Origin: WM-3-3 sp041660045
Lineage (GTDB): Bacteria; Pseudomonadota; Gammaproteobacteria; Methylococcales; Methylomonadaceae
NCBI GenBank assembly: GCA_041660045.1
Contig: JBAZXA010000011.1
Coordinates: forward strand, 1-64,000
DNA length: 64,000 nucleotides
Direction of reading: 5' to 3'
Part shown: positions 54,676 through 63,363 of the stretch, in pieces
Layout of the letters: the number at the start of each line of letters is the position of its first letter
Numbering within the stretch: the first letter of the stretch is position 1
Program-made: the position numbers and the translations under genes
The notes under the pieces: model-generated
What the model saw: only the letters and a program-made list of their open reading frames with translations
What the model was told of the DNA's origin: nothing
Databases searched by the model: none

Positions 54676-55994
54676 GACAGGGGTATGCTCGCCCGGATAT
54701 TAACACCTTGGCCTAATTCCGCATTAAGTTCAAGCTGGCCTCCTAAGCTTTTTACCCGCTCCCTCACACCTAAAAACCCAAAACCGGCTTTTATTTTGGC
54801 TTCAGTACAACCTTGGCCATTATCTAAAACATGTAGGGTTAGTATGTGCCTGCCTTTGACCTGGGCTATGGCTAAAATGACAGACGCTTGAGTAGCCTCA
54901 GAATGCCTGATGATATTGGTGATACATTCTTGCACAACCCGAAATATCTGTATGCACAATTTCGGCTCCAGATCATCGACCGCATCACTACAGCGGATGG
55001 TGATGCTTAATTTTGGCTGTCTAGCCGCCCAATAATTCACTAAATCTTCCAAGGTCGCTTTCAGACCAAGTTCGGATAACACTAAAGGGTGCAAGTTACG
55101 CATCATAGACCGCACCACGGTAATTAAGTGGTCACAAATGCCAACTATGGTATCGGCAATGGCAACCACTTCGCTAGGCTGCTGTTTTGCTGCCACTGCC
55201 ATAACTTTAACCGCGGTTAGTGATTGCCCCAATTCATCATGTAATTCTTGCGATAGCCGTTGCCGCTCATCTTCTTGTATTTGTAAGGAGTGTAAAGCCA
55301 ACGCGCTGTTTTCCTTATTCGCGGCATCCAACACGCTGGTCATATGATTAATCGCTTTGGCAATACTGTTATATTCTTGAGTGGCAAATTCAGGTAATTT
55401 TTGCTGGTACTGGCCTTGTTCAATCGCTTGTAAACCTTGCACGATCTCACTAATAGACTTTAAAGCCTTATTAAACGACAAGTTCACCGCTAAGAACATC
55501 ATAAGTGCCATAATCAGTATGGATACAAAAAAAGCCCGGCTTTCCTTCCAAGCCTCACACATTTCATCATAAGGGTCTGCAACAATACCTAAGGTGACTT
55601 GTTGGCCATCCGCGCTAACCAACTGCTGGTCGACTTCAGGATAGTCCGTACTGACTAAATTAACAAACCATTGCGGTGGCTGCTCATCATCTGCCGATTG
55701 TTTTAATGTTGAGGTAAACTTAACCACTACTCCATCGGGTTTTTTAAGCTGTATTTTTAAATGCCGGGTTTGTTCTAATGAGACAAAGCTAGGTAACCAA
55801 GTATTTAAATCAACTGTTGTCTGTTGTGATTTCAGCAGATTTAACTTGATGAGTTGCGCTGCCAAATTTACCGAAGAAGCTATTTCCCGATTCACCGAGT
55901 CACGGGCTTGCCACACGGTCACAGCCCCGCCTAAAGCAATGATTAAGCCGCAAGCAAACAAAATCCCTAAATTAATTTGGTAACGTAAACTCAT
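54672..55994 (-). CDS. Sensor histidine kinase, MoxY-like (HisKA_3)
   Basis: 440 residues: N-terminal helix (INLGILFACGLIIALGGAVT), a periplasmic domain of about 130 residues resembling LapD_MoxY_N, a second helix (FFVSILIMALMMFLAVNLSF), HAMP-like region, then HisKA_3 with the phospho-His in RLSQELHDELGQSLTAVKVM and the ATP-binding N and G boxes (ECITNIIRHSEATQ, LDNGQGCTEAKIKAGFGFLG). It forms a two-gene operon with the response regulator. Confidence 0.9.
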   Translation of the reverse strand: MSLRYQINLGILFACGLIIALGGAVTVWQARDSVNREIASSVNLAAQLIKLNLLKSQQTTVDLNTWLPSFVSLEQTRHLKIQLKKPDGVVVKFTSTLKQSADDEQPPQWFVNLVSTDYPEVDQQLVSADGQQVTLGIVADPYDEMCEAWKESRAFFVSILIMALMMFLAVNLSFNKALKSISEIVQGLQAIEQGQYQQKLPEFATQEYNSIAKAINHMTSVLDAANKENSALALHSLQIQEDERQRLSQELHDELGQSLTAVKVMAVAAKQQPSEVVAIADTIVGICDHLITVVRSMMRNLHPLVLSELGLKATLEDLVNYWAARQPKLSITIRCSDAVDDLEPKLCIQIFRVVQECITNIIRHSEATQASVILAIAQVKGRHILTLHVLDNGQGCTEAKIKAGFGFLGVRERVKSLGGQLELNAELGQGVNIRASIPLS

Positions 55995-56356
55995 TATCCC
56001 ACAGCAAAATTAGCCATTATTGCCTGTTATAAACAGTATTGAACCTATGAAAAATTCTTTTTTTTATAAGCTTCTAAAGCTTGAGGCCTAATTAGAATTT
56101 ATTTCTATAAGCCGACAACCATTAAATGCCTTATTAAAGACGTTCTTACATGGCATAGCGATAAGGTTAAGCAATTTTGATTTCAACCAAAGCTGCCTTA
56201 GTGGGTCAAGAGCGGAGAAATAAGATAGATAAACTTACTTGCGCGGAATTTTTGACATTCTGTTAAACACAATAACTGGTTTGCTGCCTTTAAATTCGCC
56301 GCCAGCTTAGTCTTTTGCCGAGGACAACAAACTACCCTCCAGCATTACCATGATGG
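55995..56356. other. Intergenic, no gene seen
   Basis: 362 bp between the lipoprotein gene and the MoxY-like kinase. The right part should contain the kinase promoter. No ORF, repeat or strong hairpin was found. Confidence 0.4.
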
Positions 56357-57115
56357 TTAACTTTTAATAGGCTTGGGCTCTGAATCCACTGGCTCTTGGA
56401 ACTTACGGTAATTAATCGAGACCTTTAAACCGGCAAAACTGCCAGCCATTTTAACTAATTCCTGGGTGGTTTTATCAAAACTTAGCTTGACTTCATTTAA
56501 TGCCCGGTCTTCGTATCCTTTTTCGATACCGTGGGTTTCCAATAAAAAATGATACACAAAAACTTCTTTATCATTGTCATCGATAATTTCCAAGGGCTCA
56601 CCCAATTTGGCTGTAACTGCCGATTTCTTAGGCAACGGTGCAGATATTTTATCGGTAAAATCTGAACTGGCGCGTAATTGTTTGGTTTCCTTGTTAATTT
56701 CAGCACCACCTATGGAGCGTAATGAAATCTCTAGAAATTCAGCTGGCGCTATCTGCAAAAACAACTGCGAAAATGCCCAAGAGGTAATCCGGCCTTCTTG
56801 GTTAAATTGCAAATCGGAAAAAAACTTGATTTCTGGCTTAATTATCTGGCCATTGACATCTACTTTACGGAACCAATAACGAAACTGCCTGCCATTTGGC
56901 GTAGCATTATTTTCACTGGGATAGAGCTTAGCCAAGGAGATAAAATCTTCGCTATATAAAATGGGCTCATTAAAGTGCAAGGTGAACTTATCCGTTACAA
57001 GCACTTTAAAATAGCGGTCAAACTCACTCATTTGCAAATAGGTTTGGTAAGCCCTAAGCCAATAAATGCAGCCGCTTAAGAGCACCGCCAATAAAATGGT
57101 GCAAGCGATGCGCAT
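56357..57115 (-). CDS. Putative lipoprotein of unknown function
   Basis: 252 residues from the ATG at 57115 (MRIACTILLAVLLSGC), supported by AAGG seven bases upstream and by the lipobox LLSGC directly after a hydrophobic run; the frame opens 27 bp earlier. The mature part has no recognised motif. It begins IYWLRAYQTYLQMSEFDRYF and contains strings such as KFTLHFNEPILYSEDFISLA and KLGEPLEIIDDNDKEVFVYH, suggesting a beta-rich periplasmic domain. It lies just after hslO in the same direction. Confidence 0.7.
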   Translation of the reverse strand: MRIACTILLAVLLSGCIYWLRAYQTYLQMSEFDRYFKVLVTDKFTLHFNEPILYSEDFISLAKLYPSENNATPNGRQFRYWFRKVDVNGQIIKPEIKFFSDLQFNQEGRITSWAFSQLFLQIAPAEFLEISLRSIGGAEINKETKQLRASSDFTDKISAPLPKKSAVTAKLGEPLEIIDDNDKEVFVYHFLLETHGIEKGYEDRALNEVKLSFDKTTQELVKMAGSFAGLKVSINYRKFQEPVDSEPKPIKS

Positions 57116-57147
57116 AGCTTTGCCTTGGTTTTTAGCTAGCATAAGTA

Positions 57148-58017
57148 TTAATGTCGGGTCTCAGAATCTGTCATAATACCATCTTGCGACAACAGCAGCT
57201 CTACATCTACCGTGTCAAAATGGTACTGGGCATTGCAAAACTCGCAACTCACTTCAATAAGACTGCGCTCTTGCAATATATCGTACAGTTCACTCCGGCC
57301 TAAAGCCCGCAACGTACGCTCTATACGCTGCCTGGAGCATGAGCATTGGTAGCTGACCGCTTCCGGCTCAAACAACCTGATTTTTTCTTCATTAAAAAGG
57401 CGGTATAACATTTGTTCGCTGTCTAAAGCCAGCATTTCCTGGGCGGTTACCGTGCTAGCCAACATTTCCACACGCTCCCAGTCACTTTGAACACCTTCTT
57501 GTTCCGGTAATTCTTGCAATAGCAAGCCAGCCACTTGAGTTGCACTAGCAAAAATCCACAAACGCGTATTAAGCTGCTCAGAATTGCGAAAATAGGTTTC
57601 CAAGGCCGCCGCCAAATTTTCACCCATCAATTCAACAATGCCTTGATAAGGCTCGCTATCGTCTGGCTCAATGGTGATCACCAAACGGCCAGGACCAAAC
57701 ATATCTTGCAAAGAACCACTAGGCACTAAACCATTACTACGGATTAAGCCACGGATATGGCGGTTATGGGTCGCTTGTGCCACTAAGGTTTTAAGCGCAC
57801 CAGTACCCTGCGCCTGCAAGATCATTGAACCTTTAAATTTAATGGTGGCCGAAAGCATAACTACGGCAGCTAATGCCTGCCCGAATTGTAACAATGCGTT
57901 ATTATCATCAATTTGGTTTTGTCTTGCGACCTGCCAGCTTTGCGTTAATTTAACCCATTCACCGCGAATGCCGATATCCGCAAATAAAAAACGTCTTAAT
58001 ACGTCTTGCTCTGCCAT
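57148..58017 (-). CDS. hslO: Redox-regulated chaperone Hsp33
   Basis: 289 residues with the typical N-terminal chaperone domain (RFLFADIGIRGEWVKL) and the C-terminal zinc switch: CSC in SYQCSCSRQRIE and CEFC in EVSCEFCNAQYHF. Oxidation of the four Cys releases zinc and activates the holdase. It stands beside msrA, another oxidative-damage gene, in divergent orientation. Confidence 0.96.
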   Translation of the reverse strand: MAEQDVLRRFLFADIGIRGEWVKLTQSWQVARQNQIDDNNALLQFGQALAAVVMLSATIKFKGSMILQAQGTGALKTLVAQATHNRHIRGLIRSNGLVPSGSLQDMFGPGRLVITIEPDDSEPYQGIVELMGENLAAALETYFRNSEQLNTRLWIFASATQVAGLLLQELPEQEGVQSDWERVEMLASTVTAQEMLALDSEQMLYRLFNEEKIRLFEPEAVSYQCSCSRQRIERTLRALGRSELYDILQERSLIEVSCEFCNAQYHFDTVDVELLLSQDGIMTDSETRH

Positions 58018-58127
58018 GCTACTCCATGTTATATGTGCTTAAACAGTCTTCATAGTACTATTTGCCTGCATTAAATTACATACAAAATATCACATTGACC
58101 ATGATTTTCTCAGTAAAAAAAACACAA

Positions 58128-58730
58128 ATGCCTACTTTAGAAAACGCTTTGCCAGGACGTGATACCGCCATGTCGGTGACTAACCGGCATTTTGTCACCG
58201 GCAATCCCCTACTACCTCCTTTCCCTAGCCACTTAGCCGAAGCTTTATTTGGCCTAGGCTGTTTTTGGGGCGCCGAGCGAAAATTTTGGCAACTGCCTAA
58301 TATTTTTAGCACCGCAGTGGGCTATAGCGCGGGCCTTACACCCAACGCCACTTATGATGAATTATGTACTGGCCTAACAGGCCATGCCGAAGTTGTCAAA
58401 GTGATATACGACCCAGCATTAACCCGCTATGAAGACTTGCTTAAAGTATTTTGGCAAGCCCATAACCCAACCCAAGGTATGCGACAAGGCAATGATGTTG
58501 GCACACAATACCGTTCTGGCATTTATACCTATACCGACGAGCAAATGCAGGCAGCCTTGGCATCTAAGCAACACTATCAAGAAAAACTAAGCGCTGCTGG
58601 CTTTAAGGACATTACTACCGAAATTATGCCAGCCCAAACGTTTTATTATGCCGAGGATTACCATCAACAATATCTGGCCAAAGAGCCCAATGGTTATTGT
58701 GGCTTAGGCGGCACCGGTATTGTTTTTTAA
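58128..58730 (+). CDS. msrA: Peptide methionine sulfoxide reductase MsrA
   Basis: 200 residues from the ATG at 58128 (MPTLENALPGRDTAM); the frame opens 66 bp earlier. The active-site motif GLGCFWGAERKFW carries the catalytic Cys, and TVGYSAG, GHAEVVKVIYDP, YRSGIY and YHQQYL follow. The N-terminal extension resembles the long E. coli MsrA. It reduces Met-S-sulfoxide in proteins. Confidence 0.96.
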   Translation: MPTLENALPGRDTAMSVTNRHFVTGNPLLPPFPSHLAEALFGLGCFWGAERKFWQLPNIFSTAVGYSAGLTPNATYDELCTGLTGHAEVVKVIYDPALTRYEDLLKVFWQAHNPTQGMRQGNDVGTQYRSGIYTYTDEQMQAALASKQHYQEKLSAAGFKDITTEIMPAQTFYYAEDYHQQYLAKEPNGYCGLGGTGIVF

Positions 58731-58766
58731 TCTTGCATTTTACTTTGTCTAGTCAAGCAACAAGGC

Positions 58767-58796
58767 AAAAAAAAGGCAGTCGGTAAAGACTGCCTT
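58767..58796 (-). terminator. Hairpin terminator oriented to the minus strand
   Basis: AAGGCAGTC pairs with GACTGCCTT (9 bp, 6-nt loop), and on the minus strand the stem is followed by a run of T. It would stop minus-strand transcripts before they run antisense into msrA. No minus-strand gene lies to its right within the next kilobases, so its purpose is unclear. Confidence 0.55.
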
Positions 58797-58892
58797 GGAG
58801 TACTTAGGAAGATATAACGCAACTTTAAGCTAATAATCTCAAAAAGCCTTAAAAGTTAAGTTAAGCATAGCAACAGATATTGCAAATAAAAA

Positions 58893-58909
58893 TGTGACAT
58901 ATTGTCGCA
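58893..58909. promoter_or_regulatory. RegA/PrrA-type dyad upstream of the RegBA-like pair
   Basis: Minus strand TGCGACAATATGTCACA is an imperfect inverted repeat of GCGAC spaced by 5 bp, similar to the GNCGC-type half sites reported for RegA/PrrA/ActR. It lies 77 bp before the kinase start, suggesting autoregulation. Confidence 0.45.
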
Positions 58910-58985
58910 TCCTGTTAACAACCCGGCGTTTTATTGCTAAAACTCGATACACCGCCTTCCTTTTTACTAGCCATTGGTTATTGCC

Positions 58986-60401
58986 ATGTTAACCCACGTT
59001 TCCCCACAATCAGAAATTTCCGCCCGTCAAAACTTACGCTGGTTATTTATTCTGAGAAACATGATGTTGTTTGGCGAATCATTGCTTATTTTTATTTCTG
59101 TTTACGGGTTAGGTATCCGTTTACCTCATGAGCAACTTTGGTTGGTGCTGATTTCTGTTGCTGCCGTTAATGTCTACACTTGGATGCGTTTGCAAACTGA
59201 CGACCAGGTTTCCGAATTGGAAATTTTTTCCCAAATAGCCATTGATGTCGTCGCAATTGGCTCGCTACTGTATTTAACCGGTGGCGCTTCTAACCCAATC
59301 ACCTGGGTTTTTTTGTTGCCTTTAATCATTACCGCCATCATGTTGCCGCAGTCTTATGCCTGGTATATGGTTATTTTAACGACATCCACTTATACCATCC
59401 TAATCACCTACAACATCCCCTTACCTTCCATCGAACCCCACATGCCCGACCCCAAGCAAATGCTTAACCTAAGCAGCATTGATAGCCAGCATTTAATGCA
59501 ATATGCCCATGAAATGCGCGATAGGCATTATTATAATTTGCATATGTTCGGCATGTGGTTGGGTTTTGTGTTTAGCGCCGGCCTAGTGGCTTTTTTTGTT
59601 GTTGAACTTGCCCGTACCTTACGTAACCAAGAGCGTTCTTTAGCCGAAGCCCGCGAAAATGCCCTGCGGGACGAACGCGTAATTTCCTTAGGCACGCTTG
59701 CCGCCAGTGCTGCGCATGATATGAGTACGCCTTTAGGCACCATAGCCATCATGGCACATGAAATAAAAGCCGAATATCCCGAACACCGTTTTCCGGATTT
59801 ACAGGAAAAAATGCAGATCATGCAAGAACAAATTGACCGCTGTAAACAAGCACTTTCCTTAATGTCCGCCTCCGCAGGCGAAATGCGCGCTGAATCAGGC
59901 CGAGCCATGGCCTTTGCCGATTATCTTGATAACTTGATCAACCAATGGCGCACCCATAAGCCCGGCGTAAAACTTAATTTTTTTCTTAACCCCGCGGTTG
60001 TTGAAGGCGCCAGCATTATTGCTGAACGCACCCTAACCCATTCTATTATTAATATTCTTAATAATGCCGCCGAAGTCTCACCACCGGACCGCGGCATTGA
60101 ATTACATGCGGCGTGGGACCTTGACCATACCATTATAAAAATCCGTGATTATGGCGTAGGCCTACCCCCAGAAATTATTGAGTTAGGCGGTAAGCAACCG
60201 GTTATTAGCAATAAACTAGGTTTAGGCGTAGGTTTATTTCTAGCGTACTCCACGATTAGCCGCTTAGGTGGTAAAATCCATTTCTACAATCTGGCGTCAG
60301 GTGGAGCTTGCGTAGAAATTACCCTGCCGTTAATGAACCCAACACATGAGGTAATTGATGATACTTTCGGAAACGGACAAGCCACGACTGCTTTTGGTTG
60401 A
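58986..60401 (+). CDS. regB: RegB/PrrB-like redox sensor histidine kinase
   Basis: 471 residues from the ATG at 58986 (MLTHVSPQSEISARQNLRWL). Six hydrophobic segments form the sensor; TGGASNPITWVFLLPL matches the GGXXNPF-type quinone-binding loop. The H box is LGTLAASAAHDMSTPLGTIA, and the conserved redox Cys is probably that in QIDRCKQALSLMS. N and G boxes follow (INILNNAAEVSPP, GLGVGLFLAYSTISRLGG). It overlaps the response regulator gene by 44 nt, so the two are coupled. Such pairs adjust energy metabolism to oxygen supply. Confidence 0.9.
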   Translation: MLTHVSPQSEISARQNLRWLFILRNMMLFGESLLIFISVYGLGIRLPHEQLWLVLISVAAVNVYTWMRLQTDDQVSELEIFSQIAIDVVAIGSLLYLTGGASNPITWVFLLPLIITAIMLPQSYAWYMVILTTSTYTILITYNIPLPSIEPHMPDPKQMLNLSSIDSQHLMQYAHEMRDRHYYNLHMFGMWLGFVFSAGLVAFFVVELARTLRNQERSLAEARENALRDERVISLGTLAASAAHDMSTPLGTIAIMAHEIKAEYPEHRFPDLQEKMQIMQEQIDRCKQALSLMSASAGEMRAESGRAMAFADYLDNLINQWRTHKPGVKLNFFLNPAVVEGASIIAERTLTHSIINILNNAAEVSPPDRGIELHAAWDLDHTIIKIRDYGVGLPPEIIELGGKQPVISNKLGLGVGLFLAYSTISRLGGKIHFYNLASGGACVEITLPLMNPTHEVIDDTFGNGQATTAFG

Positions 60402-60906
60402 CGATGACGAAACTTTTTGTAAGGTTCTTAAAACAGCATTAGAAAAACGCAGCTACGACGTTTTAGTCGCCAATAATGTCAAAACCGGCACATTGCTCGC
60501 TGAACATAATGTTCCAGAATACGCCGTTATTGATTTACGTATTGGTCATGAATCTGGCTTAGAACTGGTCAAAACCTTAATCTCGCTGGACCATAATACC
60601 CAAATTGTAATTTTAACTGGCTTTGCCAGTATTGCCACCGCCGTTGAATCCATTAAGTTAGGTGCCATCCATTACCTGACCAAACCTGCTAATGCGGATG
60701 AAATTGTTAATGCCTTGCATAAAAACGAAGGCGATGTCACTGTCGCGATTAGCGACAACCCCCTTTCAGTCAAGCGTTTAGAATGGGAACATTTACAAAA
60801 AGTGCTTATGCAGCACGACGGCAATATTTCAGCTGCCGCAAGAGCACTAAATATGCACCGGCGCACCCTACAAAGAAAACTAGATAAAAAGCCCGTGCGG
60901 GAATAG
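60358..60906 (+). CDS. regA: RegA/PrrA/ActR-like response regulator
   Basis: 182 residues from the ATG at 60358. The receiver has LLVDDDETFCKVL and the phospho-acceptor Asp in YAVIDLRIGHESG. The C-terminal Fis-type helix-turn-helix (WEHLQKVLMQHDGNISAAARALNMHRRTLQRKL) is nearly invariant in this family. It is encoded directly with the RegB-like kinase. Confidence 0.93.
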   Translation: MILSETDKPRLLLVDDDETFCKVLKTALEKRSYDVLVANNVKTGTLLAEHNVPEYAVIDLRIGHESGLELVKTLISLDHNTQIVILTGFASIATAVESIKLGAIHYLTKPANADEIVNALHKNEGDVTVAISDNPLSVKRLEWEHLQKVLMQHDGNISAAARALNMHRRTLQRKLDKKPVRE

Positions 60907-61129
60907 CGACCACCACTAAGTTTAGACCCGCTTACCCAAACGAAAACCGGAGCAGCAAAACCTTGGAGAGCCAGTGGCAACTATCCCAATGCGCTGTATC
61001 TAGTATTGCTGGGTTTGACGCTACCGTGTCCGGTGCCGCCGCAAGCGATTCCAGCGGGTGAGTTTATCCTGGCTTTAGCTTTAAACGTGTTGCTGGCGAA
61101 TAGCCGGAAGCGAGATTGAATACGCTCCT
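60907..61129. other. Intergenic, no gene seen
   Basis: About 220 bp between the RegA-like gene and the Fic remnant. No ORF, promoter or repeat could be supported. Confidence 0.3.
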
Positions 61130-62190
61130 AGTATAAACTCCACACTGATTGGCCACATTTTAGCTACGGCCCTGCCAAAATTGAAGACAGTTAAAAACGG
61201 CTGCTGCTGAGTGCCGGGCTGTTATTTGGCGCATTCAAACATCTGGGGGATGAGGACAAGCGGCAACTGACCATCGAACTCATCAGCAATGAAGCCTTAA
61301 AAACCTCGGAAATTGAAGGCGAGTATCTGGACCGAAATAGCCTGCAATCCTCCATCTGCCGCCAATTCAGTTTGGCCACGGACAACCGTAAAATTTCAGC
61401 TGCTGAACAAGGCATGGCCGAAGTCATGGTGGATTTATACCGGAATTTTGATGTGCCTCTGTCCCACACGCTATTGTTCGAATGGCACAACATGCTGGCC
61501 AACGGCCAGCGTGATTTACACGACATCGGCCAATAGCGCACGCATACTAACCTATGCAAATCGTCTCCGGTGCCATCTATGCCCAGAAAGTGCATTTTGA
61601 ATGCGCCACCTTCATCACAGATGATGGCGGAGATGGCATTGTTTATTGCCTGGTTTAACGATACTGCACCGACCGGGAAAAACCCGCTGTCCGCTTTACT
61701 GCGTGTGGGCATTGCCCATCTCTATTTTGTCAGTATCCACCCTTTCGAAGACCGCAATGGCCGGATTGGCTGGGCGCTTGCCGAAAAAGCCCTTGCCCAA
61801 TGTGTGGGGCAACCGACACTGATAGCCATTGCCTACACCATAGAACGCAACAAAAAAGCCTATTACACAGCCCTTGAGCAGGCCAACAGGCGCAATGAAA
61901 TAACACCTTAGCTGATTTATTTCACGGATAGGGTGTTAACTGCCCAAAACTATACAGCAACGTGGATTGAGTTCATGATCAGTAAAGCCAAACTCTATGA
62001 GCGCTTGCGCGGGCAATTGAACCCACGCCAGGAAAAGGTGCTGGCCCGGCTATTGTGCGAAGACCCGGAGGGTTTCATCGGCGGTTTGAGTGCGGAAAAA
62101 TACATCGGCATTACCAGAGCGACTGCTACCCGTGATTTGCAGGACTTGGTGGGGAAAGGCGCTTTGCTTAGGCGGGGGAACGCAAACATA
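61130..62190 (+). pseudogene. Fic-family AMP-transferase gene, decayed by stops and frameshifts
   Basis: Pieces of one Fic protein (with N-terminal DUF4172) follow each other. DWPHFSYGPAKIEDS is followed by an in-frame TAA near 61189. LLLSAGLLFGAFKHLGDEDK to DLHDIGQ ends in a stop near 61535. A frameshifted part follows (RTHTNLCKSS, then NAPPSSQMMAEMALFIAWFN). The Fic motif is HPFEDRNGRIGWALAEKALA, where DGNGR has become DRNGR and the final Arg is changed. EITP is followed by another stop, and the C-terminal winged helix (KAKLYERLRGQLNPRQEKVL to DLQDLVGKGALLRRG) loses its normal end. At least two stops and one frameshift make it inactive. Confidence 0.85.
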
Positions 62191-62673
62191 CGCGTTATTT
62201 ACTTAATCTTGAAACCAATTGCATCTGTGTTAATTCCACCTAACTTTATTGCATGTCCACATCGCGTTGGCCTGTATTATGAGTATTCACCCTCTATAAA
62301 CCCATAAGGCTTTGATGTAATGTCGGATTGGCTGGGTGCTACTGTACTTCGCCATTTATTTCATCAATACTAACCTTAGCGCCAGGGTGGCTTGATCGGT
62401 TTAGGCGGCATGTGCCTGAAAAATCTACCGGTAACGATAGACGCATACGGTTTACTTTCCTAGAATGTGGAAAGACAAACTGATACCAAAAGACTGGCGT
62501 TTGCAGCCAAAGCAACCGCAATTTACTTTAACTACAAACACCTATTTAGCAAAACATGCCATCAAATGGGATAGCAAAACAATAGAACTAGGGTTACTGA
62601 GTTTCGTGCGGCGGATTAACTGTGTCGAAACCTTACCCTATTTGGCTTATTTATATTACATATAATACAAGCA
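62191..62673. other. Intergenic, nothing assignable
   Basis: About 480 bp after the Fic remnant. A 66-codon frame at 62465-62665 (plus) has no recognised family and no clear ribosome site. It may be further gene debris. Confidence 0.3.
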
Positions 62674-63297
62674 CTAGGCCTTCTGAGCTTTCGCCCTATA
62701 CGCCAAGCCCAATACCCCGCTCAACATCAGCCAGATAGGGGCTGGCAAAGGTACGGCTGCGGGTGGGTTAATAGTCACATTGGCAGCCTGGACACTAGTC
62801 CCCAGTGGATTGCCATCAAAGTCAACCAAGATAGTATTGCTGCCATGGACCCCAATGCTAATTGTACTGTTCGAGCCGGTATTTAGTGCTTGAAAATGCA
62901 GCGTTCCTAATAGTAAAGGCGCTAGATCGACTGTTAAACCTTGGCTTAGTGCAGTGTCGCTAAGAATATCTATCGTCTCAGCAAAATGGTATCGACCGGG
63001 CGAGCTAAGACCATTGGCAAATACTGCTGTCGCATCACCAGGTCCAAAAACACTGGCGCTGGTTAGAAAAGGCGCAGTAACAACAAGCTTGCTGCTATCA
63101 AATGTCAGATCGAAATCGAAGCCGCCAAAATCCGCTATAGAACTGATGTAGATACCCACATCAAAAGATGAGCCTTTATTGGTTGTATCCGCTGCAGTGC
63201 CATTTGGCAACTGAATTGATAGCAGTGATGCTTGGGCGCTATTCACATAGCCATTAAAAAACAGCGCAATTAAAGCAGAAAAAATATATTTGTTCAT
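62674..63297 (-). CDS. Cohesin-like domain protein with PEP-CTERM (VPLPA) sorting signal
   Basis: 207 residues from the ATG at 63297 (MNKYIFSALIALFFNGYVNS, a signal peptide); the frame opens 12 bp earlier. The mature region SIQLPNGTAADTTNKGSSFD, FGGFDFDLTFDSSKL resembles type I cohesin domains. The C terminus VPLPAPIWLMLSGVLGLAYR plus a basic end is the PEP-CTERM type sorting signal that exosortase recognises. It is therefore likely exported and processed at the surface. It lies downstream of a dockerin-bearing gene in the same direction. Confidence 0.85.
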   Translation of the reverse strand: MNKYIFSALIALFFNGYVNSAQASLLSIQLPNGTAADTTNKGSSFDVGIYISSIADFGGFDFDLTFDSSKLVVTAPFLTSASVFGPGDATAVFANGLSSPGRYHFAETIDILSDTALSQGLTVDLAPLLLGTLHFQALNTGSNSTISIGVHGSNTILVDFDGNPLGTSVQAANVTINPPAAVPLPAPIWLMLSGVLGLAYRAKAQKA

Positions 63298-63319
63298 TAT
63301 GGTGTCCATTTATATTAAA

Positions 63320-63339
63320 GGGCCGAGTTTGCCCGGCCC
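63320..63339 (-). terminator. Hairpin between dockerin and cohesin genes
   Basis: GGGCCG pairs with CGGCCC (8-nt loop); the minus strand continues TTTAATAT. It may be a weak terminator or a processing element between the two genes. Confidence 0.4.
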
Positions 63340-63363
63340 AATGTTAACAGGTTAACTAGCTGC

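Noticed and set aside
62465..62665. 66-codon frame between the Fic remnant and the PEP-CTERM gene
   Set aside because: No family, no clear start signal, and it lies in a degraded stretch.
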